Assembly (NCBI RefSeq): GCF_000764305.2
Contig: NW_025932899.1
Coordinates: 133,343 to 197,342, forward strand
Reading direction: 5' to 3'
DNA from: Hyalella azteca
Lineage: Eukaryota > Arthropoda > Malacostraca > Amphipoda > Hyalellidae
DNA length: 64,000 nucleotides
Positions within the stretch are counted from its first letter, which is position 1, and every line of letters starts with the position of its first letter. The translations under genes and the position numbers were made by a program. The notes under the pieces are model-generated. The model did not search any database, was not told the DNA's origin, and saw only the letters and a list, made by a program, of their open reading frames with translations. Below are positions 13,001 to 25,025 of the stretch, piece after piece.

Positions 13001-14700
13001 ATCGTAATGTTTTTGCCGCTCCATCTCAACTGTAATATACTACATGCATAGTCAGATGAATTTGTCGATATCTTCAGTAATATTAGTGTTTTCTCGCTGA
13101 TTTCTCTCATAAATTTTTCCGAATGTTACGTACATGTAATACCAATTCTTATATATTAAATGCTTTCATCCTCTGTGGGTAAATGCACTCAATTTATCAT
13201 TGATGTTGATGAATTAAGTCATAGGGTACGGGCAAATTTTATATTTTTATTTATGTTCCTATAAAATGTGAGCGATAATTCGTTATAAAATGTGAGAGTA
13301 TATATATATATATATATTAACTATGCCGATTCTAGTTTGATTAAGGTTCAAGAACTCTACGGACCTTAAAACCAGAATTCAACTTACTTTCACGTGTAAC
13401 TCTTAAATTCCCTTTCAACGCGCAAAATTCTAGACATGGGTCGCAACATTTATCGATATAAATCCAGGTTATGATGTTTGTAAAAAAATAGAAAAAATGC
13501 TTCGTAATTCTATTTTCGTAATTCGTAATTCTATTGCTTCTTAAATGCTTTTGTTCGTAATTCGACCGTCACTGTTGACATATATTCGGGATTTATCAAT
13601 ATAATACAAATTGAATTCTTTTAGAAAAATGAGCCACGGACTTTGAAGGAAAACCAAATGTTCCGAAACCATGCATACAAATATTCGAAGAAGTTGTTAA
13701 TGAACAATTATTAAATAAAATAAATTTATAACGATTTTTGCAGCACTTACTTACACATGTTAACATATGCTGCAAAATTCTAGAAACATTGTTTCAAACT
13801 CTAAAGAAAACCTCGAATAATTTAACTTCTACAATTGAGAACTCTCAATGTAATGAAACGAGGTCATTTTCTCTCAGTGTTCATGGAACGCAGTCTCAAC
13901 TTTTTTCTCAGCTGGCCCTGATCAATGCAGTCAAACTTACGAGAACAACGCCAGCAAGATGGCCTTATACATTTATTGTATGATGATAAATAAAAATCAT
14001 TGTCAGAAAGCTTCTGGAGCAAAACATAATCCATTACCAAACTTCGCTCAGTTTCTATTATTACCAAAACTTTTATGCAAAAGTTATGATAAAAAATTTG
14101 CATAGTTTGTTACTTATATGCAAAATTTATGATAAAATACAAAGTTTGTTTATTTCATTGACGGTTTGATCAGAGAGAAATTGATGTAATTTTTTTTTAT
14201 TTTATTGGACACCTAAACAAACTTTTGGCAAAAAATGGCATTCATCACATTTTAGATATTGGTATGTGCAAGAAAAATATTCTATTGTCGATAAATATGT
14301 ACAGGTTATACAGGAAAATTAAAAACATAAACATCATTGAATGAACCTTTACAGAGACACTGCTGAAAATTGAAATAATAAGCTCGACATTTCAATAAAC
14401 TATACATTTAAAAGAATTTATACCGACATTACACCTTGGACTCGTGCATCTCCATTTCACAGTCAATCCAGAAAGTTTCAGCCATTCCCTTCAAGTTTTT
14501 AAATTATGTAAATTTCACGAACTTCCCTTTGACTGTTGGTGTTAAGAAATTCTTCTTAAAAGATTTTTTCTGCATGTTTTAGAATAAAAAATCCTCCTAC
14601 CACGTCTGGAGGAAATTCCCCAACGTTACACAGTTTCTTAATTGCTGCAGCATAGCTCCAATAAAATCCGACTATAATTTAAAGTTCAATCTAATATAAG
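13001..14700. other. Intergenic, with a (TA)n run near 13300
   Basis: AT-rich, including a short TA dinucleotide run. No gene-like structure recognised. Confidence 0.4.
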
Positions 14701-14859
14701 TTTTATGGAGAATGATATGGTAGTTTAAATCGATGCCTTAATTTTTTCATGGAAACAAGACAGTTCGCACTAATCAGCGGCCGTAAAGGCACCTTCTGAT
14801 GGGAGATTCGGCAGCGTAAACCTAATTCTTTAATGATATAAAGAGCTAATCTAGGTTCC

Positions 14860-15273
14860 CAGGTCATCATGTTGCTGCCTGAAGAAGTTGACATCATAAG
14901 CCTCAAATTCTTCTTCCTGGAAAGTAAAGTCGGGTGCAATTTCTACTAATTGACAGAATTTGGGACAAAAAAATGTGAAAACAAATTATTGTAATTTTAA
15001 TTCAGGAGATTCATGACAATTATATCAAGAAATGTTCGGATAAGACTGTTATATTATCTTTTTACAAGCAATCTAAAAACTTACCTTCAATTGTAAACAG
15101 CGTAAGTACGAGTGGAGCGACAAATAAAGTATTGAGAGTGATGAATAGGCTTCAAACAAGAGAAATATTGGAGAATCATGCAGTGCATCCAAATAGACGT
15201 CGGTGTTGCCGTTCATAAGGTCGGACGAAAACACCACCAATAACAGCACTAAGAGTAACAACATTAATAACAC
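14860..15273 (-). CDS. Candidate two-exon small secreted protein (weak)
   Basis: On the minus strand an ATG at 15264 opens a very hydrophobic start (MLLLLVLLLVVFSSDLMNG), like a signal peptide, and runs open to a good GTAAGT donor with AAG before it (exon end about 15083). About 150 bases on, an acceptor in CTTTCCAG (near 14918) opens in the same phase into an acidic tail (EEEFEAYDVNFF...HDDLGT) and a stop. The product would be about 80 aa. I do not recognise a family. The matching splice phase and leader-like start are what support it; chance cannot be excluded. Confidence 0.2.
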
Positions 15274-16060
15274 TTATATAGTTCGTTAAAACACCATCAA
15301 ATTACACTTAGTTAAAAACACCCTAAATAATAGCCCTAAGTGTAAATTTTAAAATCTCATTCGAACTTAAAGTTATGTCTTACCCTTGGTTCGAGTATCC
15401 AATATTCTTTCGGAAGTATCGCACCTGTTTTATCTGCTGTCCCGCCGTGACGATACGTTGACGCAGCCTCGGCCAAATGACCTCACCTGACAGTTATTCT
15501 GGCGTATCAGAACCTAAGGCTCTAAGAATTCTAGTTTCAAACTCAATTCATAGGATTAACAGGCAACAATGTACTTTCTAAATAGCATCAGAAGTTGTTT
15601 TTGTCATTGTTAGCCGGGCCACATCAGGAAGCCCACGTGAATAAAAGAATTACTAATATTACTCAATTTGGTCAATTCATGGTCTTTGGGAAACTGCCGG
15701 CCTTCGGTTTCATGACTTCATTGAAACGATCACTTGGCCTCAATCTATGATCGTATCTATTCGAGTAGTAAAAAACTTGACCAAGTTTGTTGAGGAGGTG
15801 AACATTACACATTCGATTTACGCATCACATTTAATGAGTTTTTCTTGCTCTCAAGTTTCTGATATAAAGTCATGGTTAAGAAGAGTTACATTCGATAGTA
15901 GTTACCTTACTCCTCAGTCTTTTCGAATAGGATTATTTTTCCCGTTAATTAGATAACAGGAATATATCACTATGAGAGGAAACCCCCATGCAAAAAGCTG
16001 CTTCAATTCCGGCACATTAACCCTTCATCTTCTAAGACTTCAAATACTTACTCGGCAAAA
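15274..16060. other. Intergenic
   Basis: No firm gene. On the minus strand, 15500-15395 is open for about 35 codons between an acceptor-like CTGTCAG and a donor-like GGTAAGA, but I do not recognise it and do not call it an exon. Confidence 0.4.
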
Positions 16061-16063
16061 AAA

Positions 16064-16300
16064 CGGCAGGGTGGCCCAGTGGTTAAAGTTCATAATGCCA
16101 GGATTGGAGCAGAGAGGTGAGGGTTTGATTTCAGCTCTGTGCGCCAGTTCCTGGTCAGAATTGCCGAGGAGGCCGGGTGGTTATGCAATGCATAATAAGA
16201 GCAGTGAGTTACGCGTTCGAGACCGCAACAAGCTGTGAATGTTCCGCGATGTTAAGAATCGGCGATAGGCCTAGGATCTAATACATGCTGCAACCGCTAT
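16064..16300 (+). mobile_element. tRNA-derived SINE, copy 1
   Basis: Starts GGCAGGGTGGCCCAGTGG, which holds a perfect RNA polymerase III A box (TGGCCCAGTGG). A degraded B box follows (GGTTTGATTTC, GGTTCGATCCC in the other copies). Then comes a second tRNA-like part with GGCCGGGTGGTTA and GTTCGAGACC, so the body looks dimeric. It ends with AAGAATCGGCGATAGGCCTA, which resembles the 3' end of the CR1-type LINE here. Copies 2 and 3 are on the minus strand near 53.7 and 60.9 kb. Confidence 0.8.
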
Positions 16301-16829
16301 TGTTCTAAAAAAAACTTGTTTCTATTATTTTACGTCTGAGTGTCTGATGATAGAATGCTTAATAAAAACACATGTATGTCAATCACATTTAGGATAGAAT
16401 GTAACTGACAAACAATCTTAAACCTTTACAACATCTCACTTGAAAATTATGAAAAAATGGTCACAAAAATGGTATTAATTTGTAAATTGGATTAAATCAT
16501 ACGAAAATTGTTATATAGACTATTAATTTTTATAGTGACGGTCTAATTTCTTGATTTTGCATAGGGATATGCTAAAGAAATGTTCTATTTAATTCCACAA
16601 TCGATATAAAAAACGAAAATTTAGCATAACCATTCAGGTTAATAAGTGCAGTTGTGTTTCGTTTCCGCAAGTTTGGCCCCTTGGCCACCTGCTCACCTGA
16701 ACCGGATTCTTCAGGATTAGAGGACTCAGGTGCTGCGTGCAGGAGAGAGTCCGCGGCGTTCATACGGCAAACAACTTCAGATTGTGCTCTGTGTATCGTG
16801 ATCAACGTAACGATTTCTTTCGCGCTTAA

Positions 16830-17152
16830 CACGTTGGCCGCGATGTGCGCCATATATGTACACGCTGTACTTCTCAGAATCGCGATGTGTACACATGTGG
16901 TACATTCATATGAAAAATACATATAGCATGGCTTTATTTGGTACACATCGCCAGGAATAATGACGAATTTCAACCCTGAGCGATGTGCACCAAATGCGGC
17001 CACGAATTTTACGTGATACGATGACAGAACATACCTCTGCAGAGCTGCACACAACTTTTCTCCTTGCTATCTGCCGGGTAACTGAAGATATTCAAGTTTG
17101 AACCTATCGCCCGTACGGCATTCGGGCCAAATCAGCAATCGCGGCCAACGTG
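16830..17152. mobile_element. piggyBac-like MITE (TTAA target)
   Basis: 323-bp element with perfect 15-bp terminal inverted repeats (CACGTTGGCCGCGAT), flanked on both sides by TTAA. The TTAA duplication is the hallmark of piggyBac-type transposition. It has no transposase. A 160-codon minus-strand frame across the element is incidental. Confidence 0.8.
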
Positions 17153-17499
17153 TTAAACGTAATATTGTAAACTATTACAGTTATACATTCACTAACTTGA
17201 TTTTGTATTGCACTTTTCTTTATACCACGAGTATATTAGCTAAGTGTTCAATTTCAAGAACCCGGCTGGCTCTCTCGCCCCTCCCCCCTCCTCTTCTCGT
17301 CACGGGAAGAGGCAGTAGGCCTAGGTAGGAGTAGCCTAGTAGGTTTGTGAGCCAGCTAGAAACTGTTTTTTTTTTCTGTAATAAATCCATGACCATCTGA
17401 CCTAGGTATTGGTTGACCATTGTTGTTTCTTCTCTGTTTATCTGAAAAATTTTGTCTGCATCAAGATACCTGATACCATAATACCAGCAGTCCTGGATT

Positions 17500-17695
17500 G
17501 TTGGGATCAGATCCCAGCATGGTGCTGGACTGCCATAGTGGCAAAGCAGAGAGTTTTTTAGACTCTCCCTCAAGTTCATTTTTGAGTCCTATAACTAAGT
17601 AGACAAGCAAAGTATCATGGATACCAGCATTATCATACATAAGAAATTGGTTTAAATCTTGAGTAAATGAGGAGATTAAAAATGAACTGATTCTA
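17500..17695 (-). repeat. Dispersed ~180-bp repeat, family 2, copy 1
   Basis: The segment that reads on the minus strand as CTCAAGATTTAAACCAATTT, then a TATGATAATGCTGGTATCCA block and a GAACTTGAGGGAGAGTCTAA block, recurs at about 25575-25710 (+) and 28095-28260 (-). It gives similar short frames at each place, but these are a shared repeat and not three genes. Confidence 0.7.
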
Positions 17696-17739
17696 AAAAA
17701 ATTCTGGTTTGTCACTATGCCCAACATCATCATCATGAC

Positions 17740-19585
17740 ATGCCTGAAGATGATGAAGAGGACATTATCCCAGAAACACCAACACAAGTTACCTGTACCT
17801 CAAGTTCTCACGTGATCCCGCTGCCTGGCTTGTTGCTAGATGACATGGAAATGAATGAACAGCCTTCAAATGGACTCGATGGTTACAACTTTTCTGCTAG
17901 AGCTGGCACAGAAACACACCAGGTGACAAAACCCCAAAACTTAAGTGGACGCAAATGACAGAAGAGGCTGAAGAGCATGGAATCAGAAGAAGAACTAGAC
18001 AATTCAACGAATTCATTCAGCCCCTTAACAGGAATCAGTCCAAAACCAGTTGGACCATTCTCAAACAATAAGCACCTTAAAGCCTTTCCCTCAAATTTAA
18101 CTTCTCAGTCAACTGGAAATCAAAATACAGTACTGATCAAGCAAACATCTTTGTATGCAAATAAAATTTCCCTAAACCCAGTTTTGGTTGCTAAAGAATT
18201 GAACAAAATAATTCAAGATTCTTCTGTCAAAGACGTGCGGATCAACAAAAGGCATAACATTGTGGCCGTGGAATTCAATCCCAATGAAGAAGAGGCAATA
18301 AAAACCTTACTATCTACCATGAATTTTGGACAATAGCAAGTTCAATGCTATAGACCATCATCTGATTTAGAAAACACCTGCTCTGGAGTCATTGGTCCTG
18401 TTGGGCATGACGTTGACCTCGATGACCTTTTAAATATACAAAGACAAGCTTGTAAAATAATCAGGATCTCCAGACTATCAAAATTTTCTGGAGCATCAAA
18501 AGAAGACTCCTTAGTCCTCAAGCTGGACTTTGAAGGTAAACAAATACCAGAAAAAGCCATTTTCTCTTTTATTTCGTACAGAGTGAGATTTCAACCCACC
18601 ACCTCTCAGATGCTACAGGTGCCAGTGACATAGACACCTTTCAAGTGGGTGCACTGCCCCTGAACGTTGTCTGCTCTGTGCCGGGAATCATTCTAAAGAC
18701 GTATGCAAGTCAACAACATACAAGCGCGCAAACTGTGGAGGGCCACACATTGCCAGCCACCAAGACTGCCAATATAACGTGCAAGCCAAGGCCATAAATG
18801 CATTGACAAGAAGTGGAATGTCGTATGATTTAGCCCTAAAGCAAACCAACTCGGTACACCACAGCCTCAATTCAGGAAGACCCCTCCAAAACATTCCAAG
18901 TGGCCAAGCATCTCAGCTGGCAATGCCTCAGAAAAGCCTTCTCCAGATCAATACCATTCAAGCAGAAGTGCACAAATCTCAAGGCTCCTATCAAAGCAGT
19001 TTACCATCTCCAAGCACCATACCATCAGTAGAGAACACCTATAGCCAAGTGACCTAGGCATGTGCAACACAAGCCTCAAATCATGGTCCCACCAATACAG
19101 TTTCGGAAACGCCCTCAATGGAAGAGGCAACAGCCACCCTTACAACCTTAATCAGAAGTGAAATCCAGAAACTCAGCATCTCACTTTGCAAGTTTCTGAA
19201 AGAAATTGTCCTAACAGATTTATCAAAAGAAAACAAAAAAGGAAAAGAACTGCTAGCCATCAGTGCGACCAGGAAACACTTTGGCAATGAGGTGGCAGAA
19301 GCTCTGCTGGGGGAACTTCATGCTGAGTCCACCATTGCTGCAGAACCAACTACAATTGAGGCAACCCCATCAGCTGTTTGTTTGCCTACCAGTTCTGGCC
19401 CCTCAAACATTTGCATGGAAGGGGACAAGAAAAACAATAGCAACCCAAAATTGAACCATCAAATAAGTGAATCCAGCAACTCAGAGCAACTGCAATCTCT
19501 TCCAAAGAGACAAAATAAGACTACAAAAACCTCAAAAAAGAAGAAAATTAAAATGTCCTACTCAAATCTAAATTTGATTCAGTGA
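17740..19585 (+). pseudogene. Non-LTR retrotransposon ORF1 (gag-like, zinc knuckles), inactivated
   Basis: ORF1 of an EN-RT-RNaseH non-LTR element. From 17740 the frame starts MPEDDEEDIIPETP. It includes an RRM-like segment (VRINKRHNIVAVEFNPNEEE), the typical GVIGPV...IIRISRLSK and F-S-Y-R-V-R-F stretch, then after a frame change near 18610 three CCHC-type knuckle segments at about 18618-18775 (CLLCAGNHSKDVC and NCGGPHIASHQDC are clear), and a Ser/Lys-rich tail ending at 19585. Breaks: TGA at 17956, TAG at 18334, a TGA within the first knuckle, TAG near 19055, and one frameshift. The protein would bind element RNA in the RNP; this copy cannot make it whole. Confidence 0.8.
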
Positions 19586-19957
19586 CCCAGTGTACTAGAG
19601 TCCCAACTAGAAATTTTTCAACTAAACTGCAATGGTCTCAGGGGCAAGGTTTCTGAACTAAAAATCCACGTATACACCAGAAAACCAGACATAGTATGTC
19701 TGTGTGAAACCTGGTTAAAGAAAAATGAGCTGAAATTCCTTGGATACCAAACATCATGGCTGCATAGACATAAGAGAAGGGAGGACTGGGAATTCTAATA
19801 AGAGAGGATGTCAGATTTCAACATAAGCAGGTGGTTCCATTCCCATCTGGATTCTTAGAATGTCAATTAATGAAATATTTAATAAATCAGATAGTATAAA
19901 CATTCTGAATGTATATAATCCATGCAAAAATATATCACTTGAGGAACTGCAGCATTA

Positions 19958-21280
19958 CTGTCAACTGGGGCTACTCGGGACAGATTTGAACGATTAGTTT
20001 TATATAACAGTTAATAACTACTTACCATGAAACATTTCATGAACAAGTTTAGTCTCATTTTATAGCTGATTGGCAGGGCTGTCGAATGGCGTTGTCAAAA
20101 AAATTCCATATGCTATTCGTAAGGTGCCAGACGCAAAATAGAGATTGTCCTGAGTAGCCCCGTCGGTTGGGGCTACTCGGGACAACGGGAATAAAACTTC
20201 ATTTCAAAACATTTGAAGCATGCAGAGCATACTCATCCATTACTAACAGTACTCTGAAGTCCTCTTTCATTTTAGATGATGTCGAGGTAGAATAAATGAC
20301 ATTTTCTGTGATTTTTACTTGTTTTTCCTTTATTGATATGATATTGCTATATACATTAATTACCATATTATTGATGTGACATTATCGTATTATTGATGTG
20401 ATATTACCGTATCCATGAACATGCCATTGAGCATTTACAACAACCTTGTCCATTGCAAGCTTCATATCAGCAGCCTTATAACATTTTTTTCCTATCTGTA
20501 AGCTTACAGGAAGGCTGGTAATTTCACATCATTTTAATTGGGACTTCCCGTGATCATTAACTTCGCGTGGTCATTAACTTCACGTGATCATTAACTTCGC
20601 TTGGTCATTAACTTCCTGTGATCATTAACTTCGCGTGATCATTAACTTCACGTGATCATTAACTTTGCGTGATCATTAACTTCCCATGATCATTAACTTT
20701 GCGTGATCATTAACTTCGCGTGATCATTAACTTCACGTGATCATTAACTTCGCATGATCATTAACGTCGCGTGATCATTAACTTCCCGTGATCATTAACT
20801 TCGCGTGATCATTAACTTCAAGTGATCATTAACGTCGCGTGATCATTAACTTCCCGTGATCATTAACTTCGCCTGATCATTAACTTCGCTTGATCATTAA
20901 CGTCGCGTGATCATTAACTTCCCTTAACTTCCTGTGATCATTAACTTCGCGTGATCATTAACTTCCCATGATCATTAACTTCACGTGGTCATTAACTTCG
21001 CGTGATCATTAACTTCCTGAAAGGAATGTTTTAGTGACAACCAGCCTATCTTTTGGAGAAATAAATCATAGTTTAGGTCAATTACTTTTCATTCTATAAT
21101 GCCTGGTGCACAATTCTATACATGACATGCTATGCACAATTTTAAGATGACTGATAACGTTTACGCCACTATTTTTAGTTTTGCAATATTCCAATTAGTT
21201 TCGCTACTACAACAGTTTTACGCCGTGTCATAGGCCTGTCCCGAGTAGCCCCGCCTGTCCCGAGTAGCCCCGATTGACGG
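19958..21280 (+). mobile_element. TA-flanked TIR element, family 3, copy A (inside the LINE endonuclease)
   Basis: 1,323-bp insertion bounded by TA on both sides. Its ends are inverted repeats of the type CTGTCAACTGGGGCTACTCG / CGAGTAGCCCCGATTGACGG. Removing it plus one TA rejoins the host frame (EELQHYTNQLGKSYILIGDF), so the boundaries are exact. The word GGGGCTACTCGGGACA recurs several times in both orientations near the ends and inside. A 17-bp array fills 20527-21015. No transposase frame is present, so it is non-autonomous. TA duplication suggests Tc1/mariner-type or a related transposase. Confidence 0.85.
20527..21015 (+). repeat. 17-bp minisatellite, about 28 copies, inside copy A
   Basis: Head-to-tail units of TGATCATTAACTTCGCG with variants at the last bases (CACG, CCCG, GTCG). 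Each unit carries the palindrome TGATCA. It lies wholly within the transposable element and is absent from copies B and D. Confidence 0.95.
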
Positions 21281-24200
21281 TATACTAACCAGCTTGGGAA
21301 AAGTTACATTCTCATTGGTGACTTCAACGGACTTCACCTTTGTGGGACTCCCACAACAGGATCAATCCAACTGGTAGGAACATTGAAAGACTACTAGAAA
21401 TCCATAACCTCTCATTGCTAAATGACAAAGACTTCCCGACATATATCGACAACCGCTCTGGAACAGCTTCCTGTCTTGATCTGTGTATGGCAACTCATAG
21501 TTTGGGTGTCCTTGGAGAGATGCAAAGAGGAACTGACATAGGAAGTGACCACTTCACCATGGAGATAACTTTTGGCTTTGGGTGTGCCAAGCAAAGCATC
21601 AATCCTCGACAAAACTGGGTTATGAAACAAGCCAAATGGACCACATTGTTTTCCCAAGACAGAGAACCCCAATCAGAGATGCTTGCCCCACTAGACGTTG
21701 ATACTTTAAACCAATGCATCACCAACAAAATCTTTAACCCTTCAGCGGGCAAGCATTGAAATATCCAGAAATTAAAATTTCAGAAACCATTTCAAGAAAG
21801 TAAGAAGTATTATACAATATATTTATTTCTAGGAATTTTTGCAAATTTGCCTATTGAAGGTTTAAATCACACTTGAAGAATTTAATAAATGCGATCAGTA
21901 CACAAAATTTTTCTTTATAATTGAAATTCAGTTTATGCAAATGAAAAATTAGAAACATAAAAATTTAATTTAATTAAATTTAATCAAGTTGCCAAAATAA
22001 ATAAATATATATATTGATACTTCCACCTTTTGAAGCAAATGCGGAAAGAGCGTCAGTTCCATTGTCCGAGTCAAAACCTTCATTTAAATGCTCATATTTC
22101 AATTTGTGGACTTTGCAGTTGGTGATGCTATAGATAGAACGATGGTCAGATAATTAGTGATTGACTAAGGCATTATAAGGATGCCTCAAAAACAAACAGG
22201 AAGCCGTGGTGAGGCTTTTTGTGACGCAATTTCAAGTGATCATATATGGTAACTTACCCGTGAAATGGTTAACATTGCTAAGACTGCATTCCAAGGACAT
22301 CTGGCTCTAGACGGTGTCACCGAACCACACCATGGTGGGACTAAGAGTGTAGAACTGCTGTTGCAAAGAGGAAAAGAGCAAAAAACAAACTTTGGAGTCA
22401 TCCTACTCTTGCAAACCTGATTTCCTACAAAAGATGTGTCGCGATTGCCAAACATATGGCCCTGAAAAAGAAGAGAGTTGGACCAAATTCAAAGAGTCTC
22501 TAGGAAGTACTACTCCTACATCAAAGGTGTGGCGAGCAATTAAGAGCATTAGTGGGAAGCAAGGCTCAACAAACTTTCCTATTGGCAACCAACACACAAC
22601 AAGTGAGGAAATAGCTGCACTTTTTCTGGACCAATTCACTCATGGCTGTGTTTCTGCAGAGGATCGGGCAGCAGATGAGGAAGTGATCAACAGTGTGAAG
22701 AGTGTAGTATCACATGCTGGTACACTACAATGCCCTGACATCAGTCTCCATGAGCTCCAGAGGGGTATCCAACCATCAAGGAACACTTCGCCAGGTGAAG
22801 ACCTTATTGCGAATACTTTTTAACAAGGAGCCCCGACTACATCAAAATAGAACTTCTCAACCTATTTAACACTAGCTTTGTTTGTGGAGTAGTGCCAGCT
22901 GCATGGAAAAGGGGAGTCATATGCCTAATGCTAAAGCCAGGTAAGAATCCAGCACAGACCAAATCCTATAGACCCATAGCTTTGCTGTCCTGCATAGGAA
23001 AACTCATGGAGAAAATAATTCAGAAAAGAATTGAGCATCATGTTGAATCAAGAAACACATTTACAGCTACACAAACAGGCTACCGTCGTGGTAGAAGTAC
23101 AACAGACCTACTGGCTGTTCTAACTCACATTATCAGACAGGCAACAACAGGTGGAAAATATAGTTTGGTTGTCTACCTGGATATACAAGGAGCCTTTGAC
23201 TGTATATGGCACCATGGTCTGCTCTACAAGATGATGAAATTGGAGTTGGAACCACAACTAATTAGATGGATATACCACTATTTGAAAAACAGAAGTACTT
23301 CTGTGCAGATTGGTAACTGCCTTTCTGAAAGGCAAACACTAAGTAGGGGGCTCCTGCAAGGTGCAGTTCTTTCCCTAACACTTTTCAACATAATGATGAG
23401 TGATCTTCCTAAATCCCCACAAGTGAGAGTTCTCTCATATGTTGACAACATCACATTGGCTGTGGTCTCAGACACTGTGGGATCTGCTCAGCAGATTATG
23501 CAACGCTATTTAGATTCACTCGACATTTGGCTTAAGAAATGGCAGTTTACTATCAACCCATTAAAAAGCTCTCTTCAACTTTTCACTAAAAAGCGTAATG
23601 TGCCACCCATAAATATCCTCATATCAAACCATGCCATCACGCATGTGCCTGTGCAGAGGGTTCTTGGCATCCTCTTTGATGCCCCTAAGCTCACTTTTCA
23701 GTCACACATTGTACATCTGAAAAATGATTGTCTGCGCAGACTAGCACCTCTACGAGCCCTCTCGGGCAGCAGCTGGGGTGCATCCAGACTCTTACTGCGG
23801 CAGGTATACATAAGTTTCATTCGCAGCAAGCTTGAGTATGGCTGTGTATTGTTCAAACTTGATGATATTGCATCAAAGTAGCTCAAAAGTAATTCAGTCC
23901 AGTGCACTAAGAATTGTACTTGGAGCTCGCAACACCTCTCCTATATCATCTTTGGAGATTGAAGCCCATATACCTCCACTGGAGGTCAGATTTGATTACC
24001 TGTTCATGAAGTGGTATCTAAAAATATTGCGCTGTCCCGAGAGCATGGCAGGAAACGAAATATGTCATGAGACAGGTGTTGTCACACAAGGCACCAGTTA
24101 TTTCTCTGCAAGAGGCAGAAAACTTTCATCCACCTCAGCCATGCCCATCCTCAGAAGAATTCCAACTCCCAACATTTCACCTATTCCGCCACATTTCAAA

Positions 24201-25025
24201 TTGGAGCTGCACATCAAGATATCCACCCAAGGCACCTGCAGCCGGGGAGCCCCTACAGGTGCCAGCAGAGGCATTTTCAACGAGTACTGCCTAGAAAATT
24301 TTTCTTCTTATGTTCATGTCTATACAGATGGGTCAAAACTCAGTAATGGCTCCACGGCAGCAGCTATGTATATACCAAGTATCCAAAGTGCTACTACCTG
24401 GAGGCTGAACCCAGCTCATACTGTCCTTGGCTCAGAGCTTTTCGCCATTCTCATGGCTCTGCGGTTCTGCCTTTTAGATCCAAGGCTCAGCACGCAAAGC
24501 ATCCTTCTGTTGACTGATTCTCAGTCAGCTTTGCAGGCAGTCAGCAATACCATCAATCCTTCGTACAAGGAGTATGTTTACAAAATACAAGATATCATCT
24601 ATAAAAGGCAGGCCCCCATCATTCTGCAATGGGTTTGAGGGCACTCTGGGGTCAGGGGCAATGAAGTGGCAGACAGAGCAGCCAACATGGGTCATAACAA
24701 TGCCCACTCAGCCTTGAGTACATTGGACCTGGAAGAGTCCCTCACTGACCTCAGAGGCAAACTACACAAGCACTGGACCTGAATATGGAAGGCCTCTGTC
24801 GCCTGCACTCAGAAGGGAACTTTTCTGAGCAACAACATGGAGGAACCCAGGCTGCGACCCTGGCTTTGCCTGAAGTCACGCAGACTAGAGTGTGCTGCTG
24901 CCCGACTCAGGATCAATTTTTGACTCTTTTCATTTTGAAATCAGGGAGGCTCAGTGAACTTTAGATAGGTGCCAACATATCAAAATAAAGCTTATATATG
25001 TATGAGTGTATCTATGAATATTGTA

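Larger units (their letters stand above)
19600..24950 (+). pseudogene. Non-LTR retrotransposon ORF2 (endonuclease, reverse transcriptase, RNase H), inactivated
   Basis: APE-type endonuclease motifs: QLNCNGLRGK and CLCETW (19610-19720), then, after the 19958-21280 insertion, ILIGDFNG and IGSDHFTMEI (to about 21580). Reverse transcriptase (about 22390-23880): PAAWKRGVICLMLKPGK, SYRPIALLSC, YLDIQGAFDCIWH and GLLQGAVLSLTLFNI. The catalytic box reads YVDN where YADD or FADD is expected, so a metal-binding Asp is lost. RNase H (about 24300-24690): YTDGSK, LGSELFAI, LTDSQSAL, then a TGA before GHSGVRGNEVADRAA. Other breaks are a frameshift near 22820, a stop at 23879 and a non-homologous AT-rich stretch at about 21765-22190. 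EN-RT-RNaseH order fits the I/LOA-like group. Confidence 0.85.

Noticed and set aside
16064..16300. Functional tRNA gene
   Set aside because: A and B boxes are present but the body does not fold as a tRNA I recognise, and the same sequence is dispersed with a LINE-like tail: a SINE.
16572..17054. 160-codon minus-strand protein
   Set aside because: It runs across the piggyBac-like MITE and its TIR, has no family resemblance, and the repeat explains the sequence.
17220..17787. Minus-strand gene with similar frames at 25.5 and 28.1 kb
   Set aside because: The similarity is at the DNA level, in changing frames and orientations: a dispersed repeat (family 2).
20527..21015. CRISPR-like array
   Set aside because: Units are 17 bp, directly adjacent and without unique spacers, in a eukaryotic transposon: a minisatellite.
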